A stretch of DNA of 64,000 nt from Hyphomicrobium_A sp963759735. Lineage in GTDB: Bacteria; Pseudomonadota; Alphaproteobacteria; Rhizobiales; Hyphomicrobiaceae. Where the stretch lies: positions 1-64,000 of the forward strand of contig CAVXAF010000002.1 in the NCBI GenBank assembly GCA_963759735.1. Reading direction: 5' to 3'. Shown piece by piece: positions 51,871 to 60,967 of the stretch (position 1 is the first letter of the stretch; the number at the start of each line of letters is the position of its first letter). The position numbers and the translations under genes are program-made. The notes beneath the pieces are model-generated. The model was not told where the DNA came from. It made no database searches and was given only the letters and a program-made list of their open reading frames with translations.

Positions 51871-52440
51871 ATGGGGGAACGCTTGAGTCCACCGCATATG
51901 TCGCTGCTAGATGCTCTCGGCCGAGCGCGATGCGCGCGGATGGTGCCGCGGGCCGCGCTTGCCTTGACCTCTGCTCTCTTGGCGTCCGCATGCACGTCGG
52001 GGCCAGGACCGTTCCCAGGGTCGATGCGGAGCGAGGACAGCGCGCTCATTCAGGCCGTTTCAACTTGGGACGACAACAAGGATGGGACTGTTACCTGCGA
52101 GGAATGGAAGAGCTATGCGGATGCCCTATTCAGCCAGTTCGACGGGCTCAAGGACGGGTTTCTGACCGCCGGGGAGTATCGCGCCCTGGCGCAAGCCGAC
52201 AGGCTCTTCGAGGTCGTCCCCTTGGACTATTTCGATGGTGATGGAGATGGGCGCGTCAGCCGCTCCGAATTCGTTGACAAGCCGAATCGCGCGTTTGCAG
52301 TGCTCGACAAGAATAAGGACTGCGCTCTCAGCCGCGACGAGATTCGGCAACCTTCGGCGCCGCAACCCGGAGGCCCCGGCGGTAAGGGCATGCCCAAAGG
52401 CGGTCCCCCTGGTGGCGGAGGAAGTCCCGGAGGCATGTGA
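51871..52440 (+). CDS. EF-hand lipoprotein
   Basis: 189 residues. A putative lipoprotein signal with LASAC lipobox after ALALTSALL. Three EF-hand loops: DDNKDGTVTCEE, DGDGDGRVSRSE, and DKNKDCALSRDE (last with a Cys at a Gly position). The C-terminus is Gly/Pro-rich (GGPGGKGMPKGG). Likely a periplasmic or outer-membrane calcium-binding protein. It follows the secretin gene by 34 bases, so it may be in its operon and stabilise the secretin, an inference only. Confidence 0.8.
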   Translation: MGERLSPPHMSLLDALGRARCARMVPRAALALTSALLASACTSGPGPFPGSMRSEDSALIQAVSTWDDNKDGTVTCEEWKSYADALFSQFDGLKDGFLTAGEYRALAQADRLFEVVPLDYFDGDGDGRVSRSEFVDKPNRAFAVLDKNKDCALSRDEIRQPSAPQPGGPGGKGMPKGGPPGGGGSPGGM

Positions 52441-52687
52441 GGTGTGCCGAGCATCCTGGCCCCGCAATGTTTCGCAACAAAAATATCTGGGTCAGAATTG
52501 TTCAGAAATGGTGGGACCAAAGCGGGAAACGATGCGCGTCCACATAGGGCGTGCGCGCCGAGTACGCGCGTATCCTGAGGCTCCCCTGCTCAACACGCAG
52601 CGCGGTGCAGTCGAGGTCTGCAAGTTGAATCCGAGCTGCTTTCACCGGCATCGCTGGTGAACGGGCAGTTCTTGGCCTGAGGCATTC

Positions 52688-53224
52688 ATGCTCCAATGGC
52701 GTATCGCAACTGTTCTGTTGCTTCTGGCGTTGAGCGGCGCGCAGTCGCGTGCCGCTCCTTTGAATCATGAACTGTTCGCGGCGATGTCGGGCTACTGGTC
52801 CGGACCAGGCCGCATCCAGTACGACGGTGGCGTTGCAGAGGCGCTCTCGTGCAAAGCCTACTACTCAACCAAAAACCAGGTTGACCGGTTGAGCATCGTC
52901 CTGCGCTGCGCCAGCCCCTCCAACATGATCGAACTCCGGGCGCAGCTCTCGGCGCAAGGTGAGGACCTTTCGGGAAGCTGGGAGGAGCGGACGTTCAACG
53001 CCAGCGGCACTGTCACAGGGCGCGTCACGGAGAACCAGATCTCACTCTCCATCGATGGTGGTGGCTTCTCCGCCACCATGCTGGTTACGCAGGAGACGTC
53101 GGACCAGAACGTGTCGATCACCACCGAGGGCGTGGGTTTCAATGAGGTGAGCGTGTCCCTGACGCGCAAGGGGGGAGAGCGCAATTACGGGAAGAAGGAT
53201 GACGGAGGCAATCCTGAAAACTGA
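52688..53224 (+). CDS. Secreted protein of unknown function
   Basis: 178 residues. Signal peptide (IATVLLLLALSGAQSRA). The mature part has MSGYWSGPGRIQYDGG and, later, EERTFNASGTVTGRVTE, with alternating polar/hydrophobic residues suggesting a small lipocalin-like beta barrel. No family assigned. The ATG at 52688 follows GAGGCATTC. It precedes lpxD by 54 bases on the same strand. Confidence 0.7.
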   Translation: MLQWRIATVLLLLALSGAQSRAAPLNHELFAAMSGYWSGPGRIQYDGGVAEALSCKAYYSTKNQVDRLSIVLRCASPSNMIELRAQLSAQGEDLSGSWEERTFNASGTVTGRVTENQISLSIDGGGFSATMLVTQETSDQNVSITTEGVGFNEVSVSLTRKGGERNYGKKDDGGNPEN

Positions 53225-53277
53225 ACTCCGGTTGGCGCAACAACGGGGAAATGCAGCAAGACGCGTGATATGGTGCA

Positions 53278-54315
53278 ATGCCTGATCAACGCTTTTTCCA
53301 TCGCGTAGGCCCCTTCTCTCTCGATGCGATTTGCGAACTCATCGGCGCGGAGAAACCCGGTGCCGATGATGGCGCGATGTTGATCTCCGACATCGCACCT
53401 CTTGAAGACGCCGGTCCCGGCGACATCAGCCTCCTCGCAAGCGCGCGCTACCTCGATGTGCTCAGATATTCTGGCGCCGGTGTCATCATCGTCGGTCGTG
53501 GTCTCGCCCGCCACATTGCAGGCCATTCCGCGCGGCGGATTCTGGTCGACGACCCGCGTCTCGCCTTTGCGCAAGTCGGTTGGCTCTTCTATCCCGCGAT
53601 TGCCCCAGAGCCGTTCATAGATGTGGCTGCCCGCGTGCATGCGAATGCACATATCGGAGCTGGCTCGCGCATCGAAGCCGGCGCCGTCATCGGAAGCAAG
53701 GTGGAGATCGGCGAGCGTTGCCATATCGGTTTTAATGCTGTCCTGGCGGACGGAGTGCTGCTGGGCCGTGAATGCCACATTGGGGCCAACGCTCACCTAA
53801 GCCACGCAGTCTTGGGCGCGCGGGTCACTGTCGATACTGGCACCGTCATTGGCTCTTCGGGATTTGGATTTGTGCCTAGCGCGAAGGGTCTGGTGCGTGT
53901 GTCGCAGCTCGGCCGCGTGCTGGTCGACGACGACGTCCAAATAGGAGCTAACTGCGCCATCGACCGCGGCGCGACTGGGGACACCCGCATCGGGGCGGGA
54001 ACCGTCATCGATAACCTCGTCCATATCGCGCACAATGTACGCCTAGGTCGCGACTGCATTATTTGCGCCCAGGTGGGCATTGCCGGCAGCACCGTGGTCG
54101 GCGATGGCGTAATGATGGGCGGCCAGGTCGGCGTCGCGGATCATCTGATGGTCGGGACACGCTCGCAGATCGCCGCGAAGTCCGGGGTCGTGCGCGACGT
54201 GGCTCCAGGTTCAATCGTCGGCGGATTTCCCGCGATGGCGGTCAAAGCCTGGCACCGCCAGACCGTGGGACTAGCGCGCCTCTTCAAATCAAAGCACTCG
54301 GGCGGGGCCGCATAG
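53278..54315 (+). CDS. lpxD: UDP-3-O-acylglucosamine N-acyltransferase, orphan copy
   Basis: Third enzyme of lipid A synthesis, adding the N-linked hydroxyacyl chain. 345 residues. N-terminal uridine-binding domain (about 1-100: DAICELIGAEKPGADDG, LLASARYLDVL). A left-handed beta helix of hexapeptide repeats follows (VHANAHIGAGSRIEAGAVIG). Catalytic His region DNLVHIAHNVRLG, then a C-terminal helix. The usual bamA-lpxD-fabZ-lpxA neighbours are absent, so this may be a second, specialised copy. All visible key residues are present. Confidence 0.9.
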   Translation: MPDQRFFHRVGPFSLDAICELIGAEKPGADDGAMLISDIAPLEDAGPGDISLLASARYLDVLRYSGAGVIIVGRGLARHIAGHSARRILVDDPRLAFAQVGWLFYPAIAPEPFIDVAARVHANAHIGAGSRIEAGAVIGSKVEIGERCHIGFNAVLADGVLLGRECHIGANAHLSHAVLGARVTVDTGTVIGSSGFGFVPSAKGLVRVSQLGRVLVDDDVQIGANCAIDRGATGDTRIGAGTVIDNLVHIAHNVRLGRDCIICAQVGIAGSTVVGDGVMMGGQVGVADHLMVGTRSQIAAKSGVVRDVAPGSIVGGFPAMAVKAWHRQTVGLARLFKSKHSGGAA

Positions 54316-54513
54316 TGCCCGCGCAGCCCGCTGGTCAGCACCATCGAGGTGACGATGCCAGTGGACACCGGTTTACCCGGCCGCCCCCCGACCTCGCATA
54401 GGCCGAGCCGGAAAGCATTTCCAATGCGATGCCCCCATTGGGCCACATTGGAGCAACACTGGAGCAAAGCGACGCTGGTAAGTCTGCCTGCATAGGGACA
54501 GGGGGACTGGCCG

Positions 54514-55428
54514 ATGGCATTTCGCACGGGCAAATTTGCCCCAACAAAACCGCGCGGGCTCGCCCCGTGCCTTCTGCTGCCTCTGCTTCCGTACCTCGCG
54601 GGGTGCGCGAGCGTACCTCTGCAGCAGACCGGCTCCCTATCCTCCTATGAGCGGCTCCAACCTGCCGACGGCCTGCTCACCAAGGCGCGCGTCATTGTCG
54701 ATAAGGATGCGATGCTGGCGGCGAGGACCGTGCGCATCGTTCCGACCACGTTCTCCCCCGCGGCTGCCGCATCCAAACTCTCAGAGCGAGACCGCAGGCT
54801 GGTTGCCAACGCCGTGGACCGCTCCGTCTGCATCGGACTCAGCGATCGCTTTCATATCGTCCTGCCGCCGCAGACAGCTGACCTGACCGTGCACGTTTCG
54901 ATCGCCGCGATCGTTCCGACGGACGAACTCGCGGCGGCAACTTCGAAGGTGCTGGATATCGGCCAATCGGTGGTGACGAGCACCGGAATCGTAGAAACGT
55001 CGCTGCCGATCCCGTCGCTGCGCGTTCCCATCGGGCTTGGTGGTATTGCGCTGGAGTCCGAGGCGGTCGACCCCGCCGGGTACCAGAGAGCGGCCATGCT
55101 GTGGGCGCGCGGTGCCAATTCCTTCACTGGCAGTGCGCGCGTATCGCCGGTTGGCGATGCCTACGAACTCGCCGCGTCCTTCGGCGATGATTTCAGCGAG
55201 ATGCTGGTCACCGGCAGCAATCCCTTTCGCACCAAAATGCCTGAGCTCCCAGCCATGCACCGGCTGAACTCTATGTTCGGCGGAAAGGCAAAAGAGCCCG
55301 CCTGCGAATTGTTCGGGCGCGTGGGCGTGACCGACCTGCTGGCGAGTTCGTTGGGGCTGCCTCCGGGTTGGACGGACAAAGGCACCGAAGCCGATCAGCA
55401 AACACAGGCAACCGGGCCGCCTCGTTGA
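54514..55428 (+). CDS. DUF3313-family lipoprotein
   Basis: 304 residues. Lipobox YLAGC after LLLPLLPYLAG. The mature part has SYERLQPADGLLTKARVIVD and IVPTTFSPAAAASKLSERDR, the DUF3313 hallmarks, and a long Ala/Gly-rich body to about residue 240. Periplasmic or outer-membrane lipoprotein of unknown function, often near envelope genes. It follows lpxD after 198 bases; a shared role in the outer membrane is plausible but unproved. Confidence 0.8.
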   Translation: MAFRTGKFAPTKPRGLAPCLLLPLLPYLAGCASVPLQQTGSLSSYERLQPADGLLTKARVIVDKDAMLAARTVRIVPTTFSPAAAASKLSERDRRLVANAVDRSVCIGLSDRFHIVLPPQTADLTVHVSIAAIVPTDELAAATSKVLDIGQSVVTSTGIVETSLPIPSLRVPIGLGGIALESEAVDPAGYQRAAMLWARGANSFTGSARVSPVGDAYELAASFGDDFSEMLVTGSNPFRTKMPELPAMHRLNSMFGGKAKEPACELFGRVGVTDLLASSLGLPPGWTDKGTEADQQTQATGPPR

Positions 55429-55637
55429 TGCCTTGGCAGCCGCCGTCGCTAGAGAAACGGCCGAAGATCGCCAAAGGGATGAGCAAGAGCCCATCGCCTA
55501 TGTGCAAATGTCGAACTGCGCCGGCAGGCCGCCTGTAGGTCAGCATCCAGCCGTCAAGCAGGCAGAAAGCTCACTGACTGCGCCGTCCCGGCGCAAGGTC
55601 AGAAACGGTGCCGCCCTGCCCATCCCGTCGCCGACCC

Positions 55638-56009
55638 CTAGCGCGCCTGCGCCTTCTGCGCCGCCTCGCTCACCAACCGCCCCAGGACGTGCGCCTGGTG
55701 CGAGAAGGACTGCATCTGCTTTTGCGCATAGCGCTGCTGGATCTCGATGTATTCCTTGAGATCGCGGGCCCGCGACAGCTCCGTGGCGAAGGCAAAACTG
55801 GCGTGGATGTTCTGCTCGGCGAACTTGGAGATCTGCGTCTGCATCTCCACCGCGCTGGAGGTCATGGCGCCCTGCGACGCCGTGAGCGTCTCCTGGACCT
55901 TGCGCGCCATGTCTATGAACTGATTGTAGGCGCTGCGTGCCTGCTCGACGTTGCGCTCGGCAAGTTCGCGGACGGCTTCTGGGAACTCGAACTGCGGCTT
56001 GTCGTACAT
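55638..56009 (-). CDS. Phasin-family protein
   Basis: 123 residues from ATG 56009, preceded by AAGGAGGAG. Mostly helical: ELAERNVEQARSAYNQFIDM, then TSSAVEMQTQISKFAEQNIH and RARDLKEYIEIQQRYAQKQM, the usual phasin pattern. Phasins coat polyhydroxyalkanoate granules and control their size. No PHA synthase or depolymerase is in the window. Confidence 0.85.
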   Translation of the reverse strand: MYDKPQFEFPEAVRELAERNVEQARSAYNQFIDMARKVQETLTASQGAMTSSAVEMQTQISKFAEQNIHASFAFATELSRARDLKEYIEIQQRYAQKQMQSFSHQAHVLGRLVSEAAQKAQAR

Positions 56010-56196
56010 CGGGGGGTCTCCTCCTTGGCCAGGATGGTTGTGGCGCCCGCTCCTGGTTTTCGGGCAAGCTGCAAATATAGCCCGTTCTGAAGCCGAGCGG
56101 TCGCGAAATGAATGTGGATAGCGACCGGCGCCCCGTTCGCTACGTGGACGGAAGCGCCTCATCGCGCTAACAGATTTGAAGCCTTGGTGTTCTCCT

Positions 56197-57474
56197 ATGC
56201 CCGTAGACGGCCCGCGCGCATCGCTGCCATCGACCGGAGCTGGCCCCGAGAAGGCGCTGGCGGGCTGTCCCGATCCCGCTTGGATTATTGATCCCGCCAA
56301 AGGCCGCGTGCTCGCCGCCAATGCGGCAGGCGCTGCCCGGCTCGGCCTGCGTCCGGACGCAGCTTCCGGCACGCTCGACGCCGCCATGCCCGGCCTGGTC
56401 CGTTTGCGCGCCATGCTGCGCGAGCCGCTGAACGGCGGGCGCCGCGAGCCGCTCGTCTTCTGGACTGCCTATGGTGCCGAAAGCCTGGTCTGCGACGTCG
56501 CCGCCGTGGCGCAACCCGCCGAAGCGAGCGCAACGGCGGAACTGGTTCTGGTCAGCATCGCCTCAGGAGCGCCAAAGCGCGTCGGCCGGACGGCGGCGGC
56601 GCCGGAGCTCGCGGCAAAATTGCCTTCCCCGATCGCTCCGTCGGCAGATGACGCCGCAACGATGTCGAAGATCGCCAGCGCCATTCGCAACGGCTTTGCG
56701 GGCGGCCGGAACACCGGGCCAATCGCCGACGATGACGACGGCGACGCGTCGGTGCCTTTCGATCGCAGCCCGCAGGTCTCCAAGCTGGCGCACGAACTGC
56801 GCACGCCGTTGAGCGCCATCGCGGCGGCAGCCGAGATCATGAAAGACCAACGTTTTGGCGCCATCGGCAATGAGCGCTACCGCAGCTACACGTCCGACAT
56901 CCACGACAATGCGCGCCATGCGCTGGCGCTGATCAATCGCCTGCTGGGCGGCGATGCGGCCGAACCCTCCGCCAGTGATCTGCAGACGGCCGACCTCGAC
57001 CTCAACGCGCTTGCCGAAGGCTCCGTCTCGGCGGTGCGCCCGCTGGCCGAGGAAGCGGGCCTCAAGCTGACGCACGAATTTCACGGCCGCTTGCCGCACG
57101 TGCGCGCCGACGCGACCACCGTCAAGCAGATCCTCTTCAATCTTCTGAGCAACGCCATCAAGTTCACGCCGCGTGGCGGCGACGTGCGCGTCGTCACCGG
57201 CCTGGGTTTTGACCGTTCGGTTTTCATCGCCGTGCAGGATACGGGCGCCGGCATGAGCGAAGCGGCGATCGACGCCGTGCTCAAGGCGGAGATTCCCGCT
57301 AAGCCGCAGCCCACGACTTTCGGCGGGCACGGGATCGGCCTGCCCTTGGCCCGTAGTCTCGCCGAGGCCAACGGCGCGCGGCTCGAAATCGACAGCGCGC
57401 TGAGCGAAGGCACGGCGGTGGCGCTCGTGTTCCCGCGCGACCGCGTCGTCCCATCTTCCCCAGTTTCAAATTAG
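56197..57474 (+). CDS. PAS-domain sensor histidine kinase, soluble
   Basis: 425 residues from ATG 56197. PAS-like N-terminus (GCPDPAWIIDPAKGRVLAAN). Linker to about 205. H-box SKLAHELRTPLSAIAAAAEI (His near 213), N-box QILFNLLSNAIKFTP, G-box HGIGLPLARSLAEANGARLE. No membrane helix, so it senses a cytoplasmic signal. The partner regulator is unknown; none is adjacent. The stop codon lies inside a candidate Irr box for the next operon. A TTG at 56176 is a weaker start. Confidence 0.88.
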   Translation: MPVDGPRASLPSTGAGPEKALAGCPDPAWIIDPAKGRVLAANAAGAARLGLRPDAASGTLDAAMPGLVRLRAMLREPLNGGRREPLVFWTAYGAESLVCDVAAVAQPAEASATAELVLVSIASGAPKRVGRTAAAPELAAKLPSPIAPSADDAATMSKIASAIRNGFAGGRNTGPIADDDDGDASVPFDRSPQVSKLAHELRTPLSAIAAAAEIMKDQRFGAIGNERYRSYTSDIHDNARHALALINRLLGGDAAEPSASDLQTADLDLNALAEGSVSAVRPLAEEAGLKLTHEFHGRLPHVRADATTVKQILFNLLSNAIKFTPRGGDVRVVTGLGFDRSVFIAVQDTGAGMSEAAIDAVLKAEIPAKPQPTTFGGHGIGLPLARSLAEANGARLEIDSALSEGTAVALVFPRDRVVPSSPVSN

Positions 57475-57486
57475 ACGATTTCTAAT
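57470..57486. promoter_or_regulatory. Candidate iron control element (ICE box, Irr-binding)
   Basis: ATTAGA-CGATT-TCTAAT, a perfect 6-5-6 palindrome close to the ICE consensus (TTTAGAA-N3-TTCTAAA) of Rhizobiales Irr. It overlaps the stop codon of the histidine kinase and lies 138 bases before the iron-binding protein ATG. Irr would activate or repress the iron operon according to heme and iron status. Confidence 0.5.
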
Positions 57487-57623
57487 CTATTGGCATTGCA
57501 CGCGCTTTTGTTGACTGCGTCTGTGCCCGCACGTTAGGGATGATCGGTGCGGGGCAAGCCACTCACGCCTCCATGGACATTCACCGATACCGGGGCCTTG
57601 AACCCCGCCTATTGGAGCTATCA

Positions 57624-58670
57624 ATGCGGTCATCCAGCGCTCTGTTGCGCCATGCGGCTCGTGTCGCCGTGCTCGCCGTCGCGAGTGCCTGCCTCTGCAC
57701 GGCCGCTTCTGCGGCCGAAGAGGTCAACATCTATTCCTACCGCGAGCCTGGACTGATCAAGCCGCTGCTCGATCAGTTCACCAAGGAGACGGGCATCACC
57801 ACGAACGTGGTCTTCGCTCCCAACGGCCTCATCGAGCGCCTCGCCGCCGAAGGCAAGAACAGCCCCGCCGATCTGCTGCTGACAGCCGACTCCGGACTTC
57901 TGGTGGGCGCCGTCGAGGCGGGCGTCACGCAGCCGGTGCACTCTGACGTACTCGCCAAAGCGATCCCCGCCGCCCTTCGCGATGACAAGGATCAGTGGTT
58001 TGGCCTCACCCGCCGCGCCCGCGTCGTCTACGCCTCGAAGGATCGCGTCAAGCAGGACGCCATCACTTACGAAGAATTGGCCGATCCCAAGTGGCGCGGC
58101 AAGATTTGCATCCGCTCCGGCCAGCACACCTACAACGTCGCCCTCGTCGCCTCGATGATCGCCCACCACGGTGAAGCGGAGACCGAGAAATGGCTGACGG
58201 GCGTGAAAGCCAACCTTGCCCGCCGTCCCGCTGGCGGCGACCGTGAAGGGGTGCGCGACGTGCAGGCAGGCCTGTGCGATATCGCCATCGGCAACACCTA
58301 TTATATGCGCGCCATGCTGAAAAACCCGGACCAGAAGGCCTGGGCCGACGCCGTGCGCATCATCTTCCCGAACGCCGCCGACCGCGGTACGCACGTCAAC
58401 GTGTCGGGCATCGCCATGACCGCCAACGCGCCCAACAAGGCCAATGCGCTGCGCCTGATGGAATTCCTCGCCTCTCCCGAGGCGCAGCACATCTACGCCG
58501 AGGCCAACGGCGAGTATCCCGTTTCCGAAGGCATTGCCGCATCCGACCTCGTGCAGAGCTGGGGGCCGCTGAAGCCCGATCCGCTGCCGATCACTGAGGT
58601 TGCCGCGTTGCGCAAAAAAGCTTCTGAACTCATCGACCGTGTGCAATTCGATCAGGGGGCAACAAACTAA
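57624..58670 (+). CDS. Ferric iron ABC transporter, periplasmic binding protein (FbpA/FutA-like)
   Basis: 348 residues from ATG 57624, with GGAG at 6 bases. Signal peptide (ARVAVLAVASACLCTAASAA). Mature domain starts EEVNIYSYREPGLIKPLLDQF. Ferric-binding candidates: the tyrosine pair in GNTYYMRAML. Later RIIFPNAADRGTHVNVSGIA matches the family. Its stop overlaps the next ATG (TAATG), so three genes form an operon with the permease. The ATPase subunit is not in the window. Confidence 0.92.
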   Translation: MRSSSALLRHAARVAVLAVASACLCTAASAAEEVNIYSYREPGLIKPLLDQFTKETGITTNVVFAPNGLIERLAAEGKNSPADLLLTADSGLLVGAVEAGVTQPVHSDVLAKAIPAALRDDKDQWFGLTRRARVVYASKDRVKQDAITYEELADPKWRGKICIRSGQHTYNVALVASMIAHHGEAETEKWLTGVKANLARRPAGGDREGVRDVQAGLCDIAIGNTYYMRAMLKNPDQKAWADAVRIIFPNAADRGTHVNVSGIAMTANAPNKANALRLMEFLASPEAQHIYAEANGEYPVSEGIAASDLVQSWGPLKPDPLPITEVAALRKKASELIDRVQFDQGATN

Positions 58671-59194
58671 TGTCTGAGATCGACAGGTTCCAAAGAAGCC
58701 GCCCGTCCCGCGATGCCGCGATACCGGCAGCCGCTATGCTCCCCGCCGCCGAGCGGCTGGTCGGCGTCGGCTTCCGCTGCTGGCTGCAAGGCTTCCAGAC
58801 CAGCGACATCGGCTGCTGGGAAGTCGCCTGGCACGAGATCTCGCGCGCCGTCGGCCCGCGCGCTGCCAAGCCGCTGATGACCGAACTCGCCTGCTGGGTC
58901 CGCGCCGTGCAGGACTCCGCTGAGCGCCGCATCGAAGTATTCCCGGCACAGTGCCGGCGTTTCTGTCGCGACGAGTGTCTGGCCATCTCCATGGTCGCTG
59001 CCTGCCAGCACAGCACCTGCCCCGCCTTCCGTGCCTGCGCCGTAGCGCTGCTCGGCTGCGACGAGGTGGACGAGGCGATCGAAGGCGCCGACAACTTTGC
59101 GCGCTGCCTGCGGGAAGCGGGTCAAATCCTGTCGCCCGGCACGGCCTTTATGGGAGCGGGTCTTGTGACCCCGAGCCCGCGCAGCCTCTGCTGA
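58670..59194 (+). CDS. Twelve-cysteine protein in the ferric-iron uptake operon, unknown function
   Basis: 174 residues, no signal peptide and no membrane helix seen, so probably cytoplasmic. Cys at 37, 49, 75, 95, 99, 103, 112, 117, 123, 130, 146 and 174. The core is CX3CX3C-X8-CX4CX5C in a predicted helical region, with flanking Trp residues (CWLQGF, CWEVAW). It resembles neither ferredoxins nor rubredoxins. It could be an iron-sulfur or metal-relay protein; the Cys spacing on helices faintly recalls copper-storage Csp proteins. Overlap with the binding-protein gene (TAATG) and the permease 46 bases on argue that it acts in iron uptake or delivery. Confidence 0.65.
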   Translation: MSEIDRFQRSRPSRDAAIPAAAMLPAAERLVGVGFRCWLQGFQTSDIGCWEVAWHEISRAVGPRAAKPLMTELACWVRAVQDSAERRIEVFPAQCRRFCRDECLAISMVAACQHSTCPAFRACAVALLGCDEVDEAIEGADNFARCLREAGQILSPGTAFMGAGLVTPSPRSLC

Positions 59195-59240
59195 GCGTGC
59201 CTCGCGCACGCCGACGGGACTACGGAAAGCGGCACGTCCG

Positions 59241-60965
59241 ATGATGGTGCAAGGTCCCGAGCCGGCATTGCCGCCTGCGAGCTTTGCGCGTTTCTCCGTC
59301 GCGACGTGGAGAGCGCACCGGCAGGGAGTGTCGCCTGCCTGGACCCTGATCACCGCAGTCATCGTCCTCGTCGGCGCGCTCCCCATCGCGACCGTCATCG
59401 TGCTGGCACTCTCTCCAGGCGACAATATCTGGCCGCACCTTGCCTCGACGGTGCTTCCTGGATCGTTGGCCCGCACGCTGCTGCTGTCGGGCGGCGTTGC
59501 CGTAGTCACCTTCGTCGTCGGCACGGCGACCGCGTGGCTCGTCACCATGTACCGCTTTCCGGCCCGCGAGGTGCTGGATCGACTGCTGGTGCTGCCGCTG
59601 GCCGTGCCGACCTACATCATCGCCTACTGCTACGTTGATCTCCTCGATTATGCCGGTCCGGTGCAGACGCAGCTGCGCGCCACCTTCGGCTTTGTGCGGC
59701 CCGGCGATTATTTGTTCCCGGATATTCGCTCGCTGGGCGGAGGCATCTTCGTGATGTCGGCGGTGCTCTACCCGTATGTCTATCTGACCGCGCGTGCGAG
59801 TTTTGCGCAGCAGTCGGTGTGCGTGCTCGAAGTTGCGCGCACGCTCGGCCGCTCGCCGCTCGCCACATTCGCCCACGTCGCACTGCCAATGGCACGGCCG
59901 GCCATCGCGGCCGGCGTCGCGCTGGTCATCATGGAATGCCTCAACGACCTCGGCGCCGTGCAGTATCTCGGTATCGACACGCTCTCGGCGGCCATCTTCG
60001 CCACCTGGATGCAACGTTCCAGCATCGGCGGGGCAGCGCAACTCGCCACCGTGATGCTGTTCCTCATCGTCGCGCTGTTCGCCATCGAACGTGTCGCGCG
60101 CGGCGGCGCCCGCAGTCACAACACGACCGGCCGCTACCGCGCCATCCCTTTCCAGGAGCTTCCCGGCTGGAGGGGCTGGCTTGCGACGGCGCTGGCGGCA
60201 TTGCCTTTCGTGCTCGGCTTCATAGTGCCGCTGCTGGTGATCGTGCCCGATGCCGCCACGCATCTCAGCGGCGCGCTGTCGAGCGGCTTTCTCTCCGCGG
60301 CCGGCAACAGCCTGCTTCTCTCCGCCATCGCGGCCGCCGTGGCCATCGCCGTGGCCCTGACACTCGCTTACGCACGACGCATCGACGGCAATAGCTTCAT
60401 CCGGTTTGCGGGACGCTTCGCGACGCTCGGCTATGCGGTGCCTGGAACTGTGCTTGCCATCGGTCTGCTCATCCCGCTGGCCGGCCTCGACAACCACATC
60501 GATGCCCTCGCACGATCGACGTTCGGCATCTCGACCGGCCTGCTGCTGTCGGGCTCGTTGTTCGCCATCACCCTCGCCTACGTCATCCGCTTTCTCGCCG
60601 TCGCCATGGCGACCATCGAGGCCGGCCTCGACCGGGTGTCTCCCAACCTTGACGCCGCCGCCCGCACGCTCGGCGAAAGCGCGCTGTCGGTGCTGTGGCG
60701 GGTGCATCTGCCGTTGCTCGTCCCGCCGTTGGGGGCCGCTATCCTTTTGGTATTCGTCGACTGCATGAAGGAGCTGTCCGCCACGCTGCTGCTGCGCCCC
60801 TTCAACTTCGAGACGCTGGCGACGCACGTCTACGGACTGGCTTCGATCGAGCAGCTCGAGCAGGCATCGCTCGGCGCGCTGACCATCGTCATCGCCGGGC
60901 TCATTCCCGTTCTGCTGCTGCACGAAGCGATTGCCGGCGGGCGCGCCGGTGGCGGCGGCCGCTAG
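59241..60965 (+). CDS. Ferric iron ABC transporter permease (FbpB-like, fused double permease)
   Basis: 574 residues with about 12 membrane helices in two halves, each with the EAA-loop of BPD permeases: EVARTLGRSPLATFAHVALP in the first and DAAARTLGESALSVLWRVHL in the second. The first helix is WTLITAVIVLVGALPIATVI. Two fused domains are usual for FbpB. The last helices are TIVIAGLIPVLLLHEAIAG. It ends 2 bases before the aspartoacylase-like gene's stop (convergent). The ATP-binding subunit must be elsewhere. Confidence 0.92.
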   Translation: MMVQGPEPALPPASFARFSVATWRAHRQGVSPAWTLITAVIVLVGALPIATVIVLALSPGDNIWPHLASTVLPGSLARTLLLSGGVAVVTFVVGTATAWLVTMYRFPAREVLDRLLVLPLAVPTYIIAYCYVDLLDYAGPVQTQLRATFGFVRPGDYLFPDIRSLGGGIFVMSAVLYPYVYLTARASFAQQSVCVLEVARTLGRSPLATFAHVALPMARPAIAAGVALVIMECLNDLGAVQYLGIDTLSAAIFATWMQRSSIGGAAQLATVMLFLIVALFAIERVARGGARSHNTTGRYRAIPFQELPGWRGWLATALAALPFVLGFIVPLLVIVPDAATHLSGALSSGFLSAAGNSLLLSAIAAAVAIAVALTLAYARRIDGNSFIRFAGRFATLGYAVPGTVLAIGLLIPLAGLDNHIDALARSTFGISTGLLLSGSLFAITLAYVIRFLAVAMATIEAGLDRVSPNLDAAARTLGESALSVLWRVHLPLLVPPLGAAILLVFVDCMKELSATLLLRPFNFETLATHVYGLASIEQLEQASLGALTIVIAGLIPVLLLHEAIAGGRAGGGGR

Positions 60966-60967
60966 CG

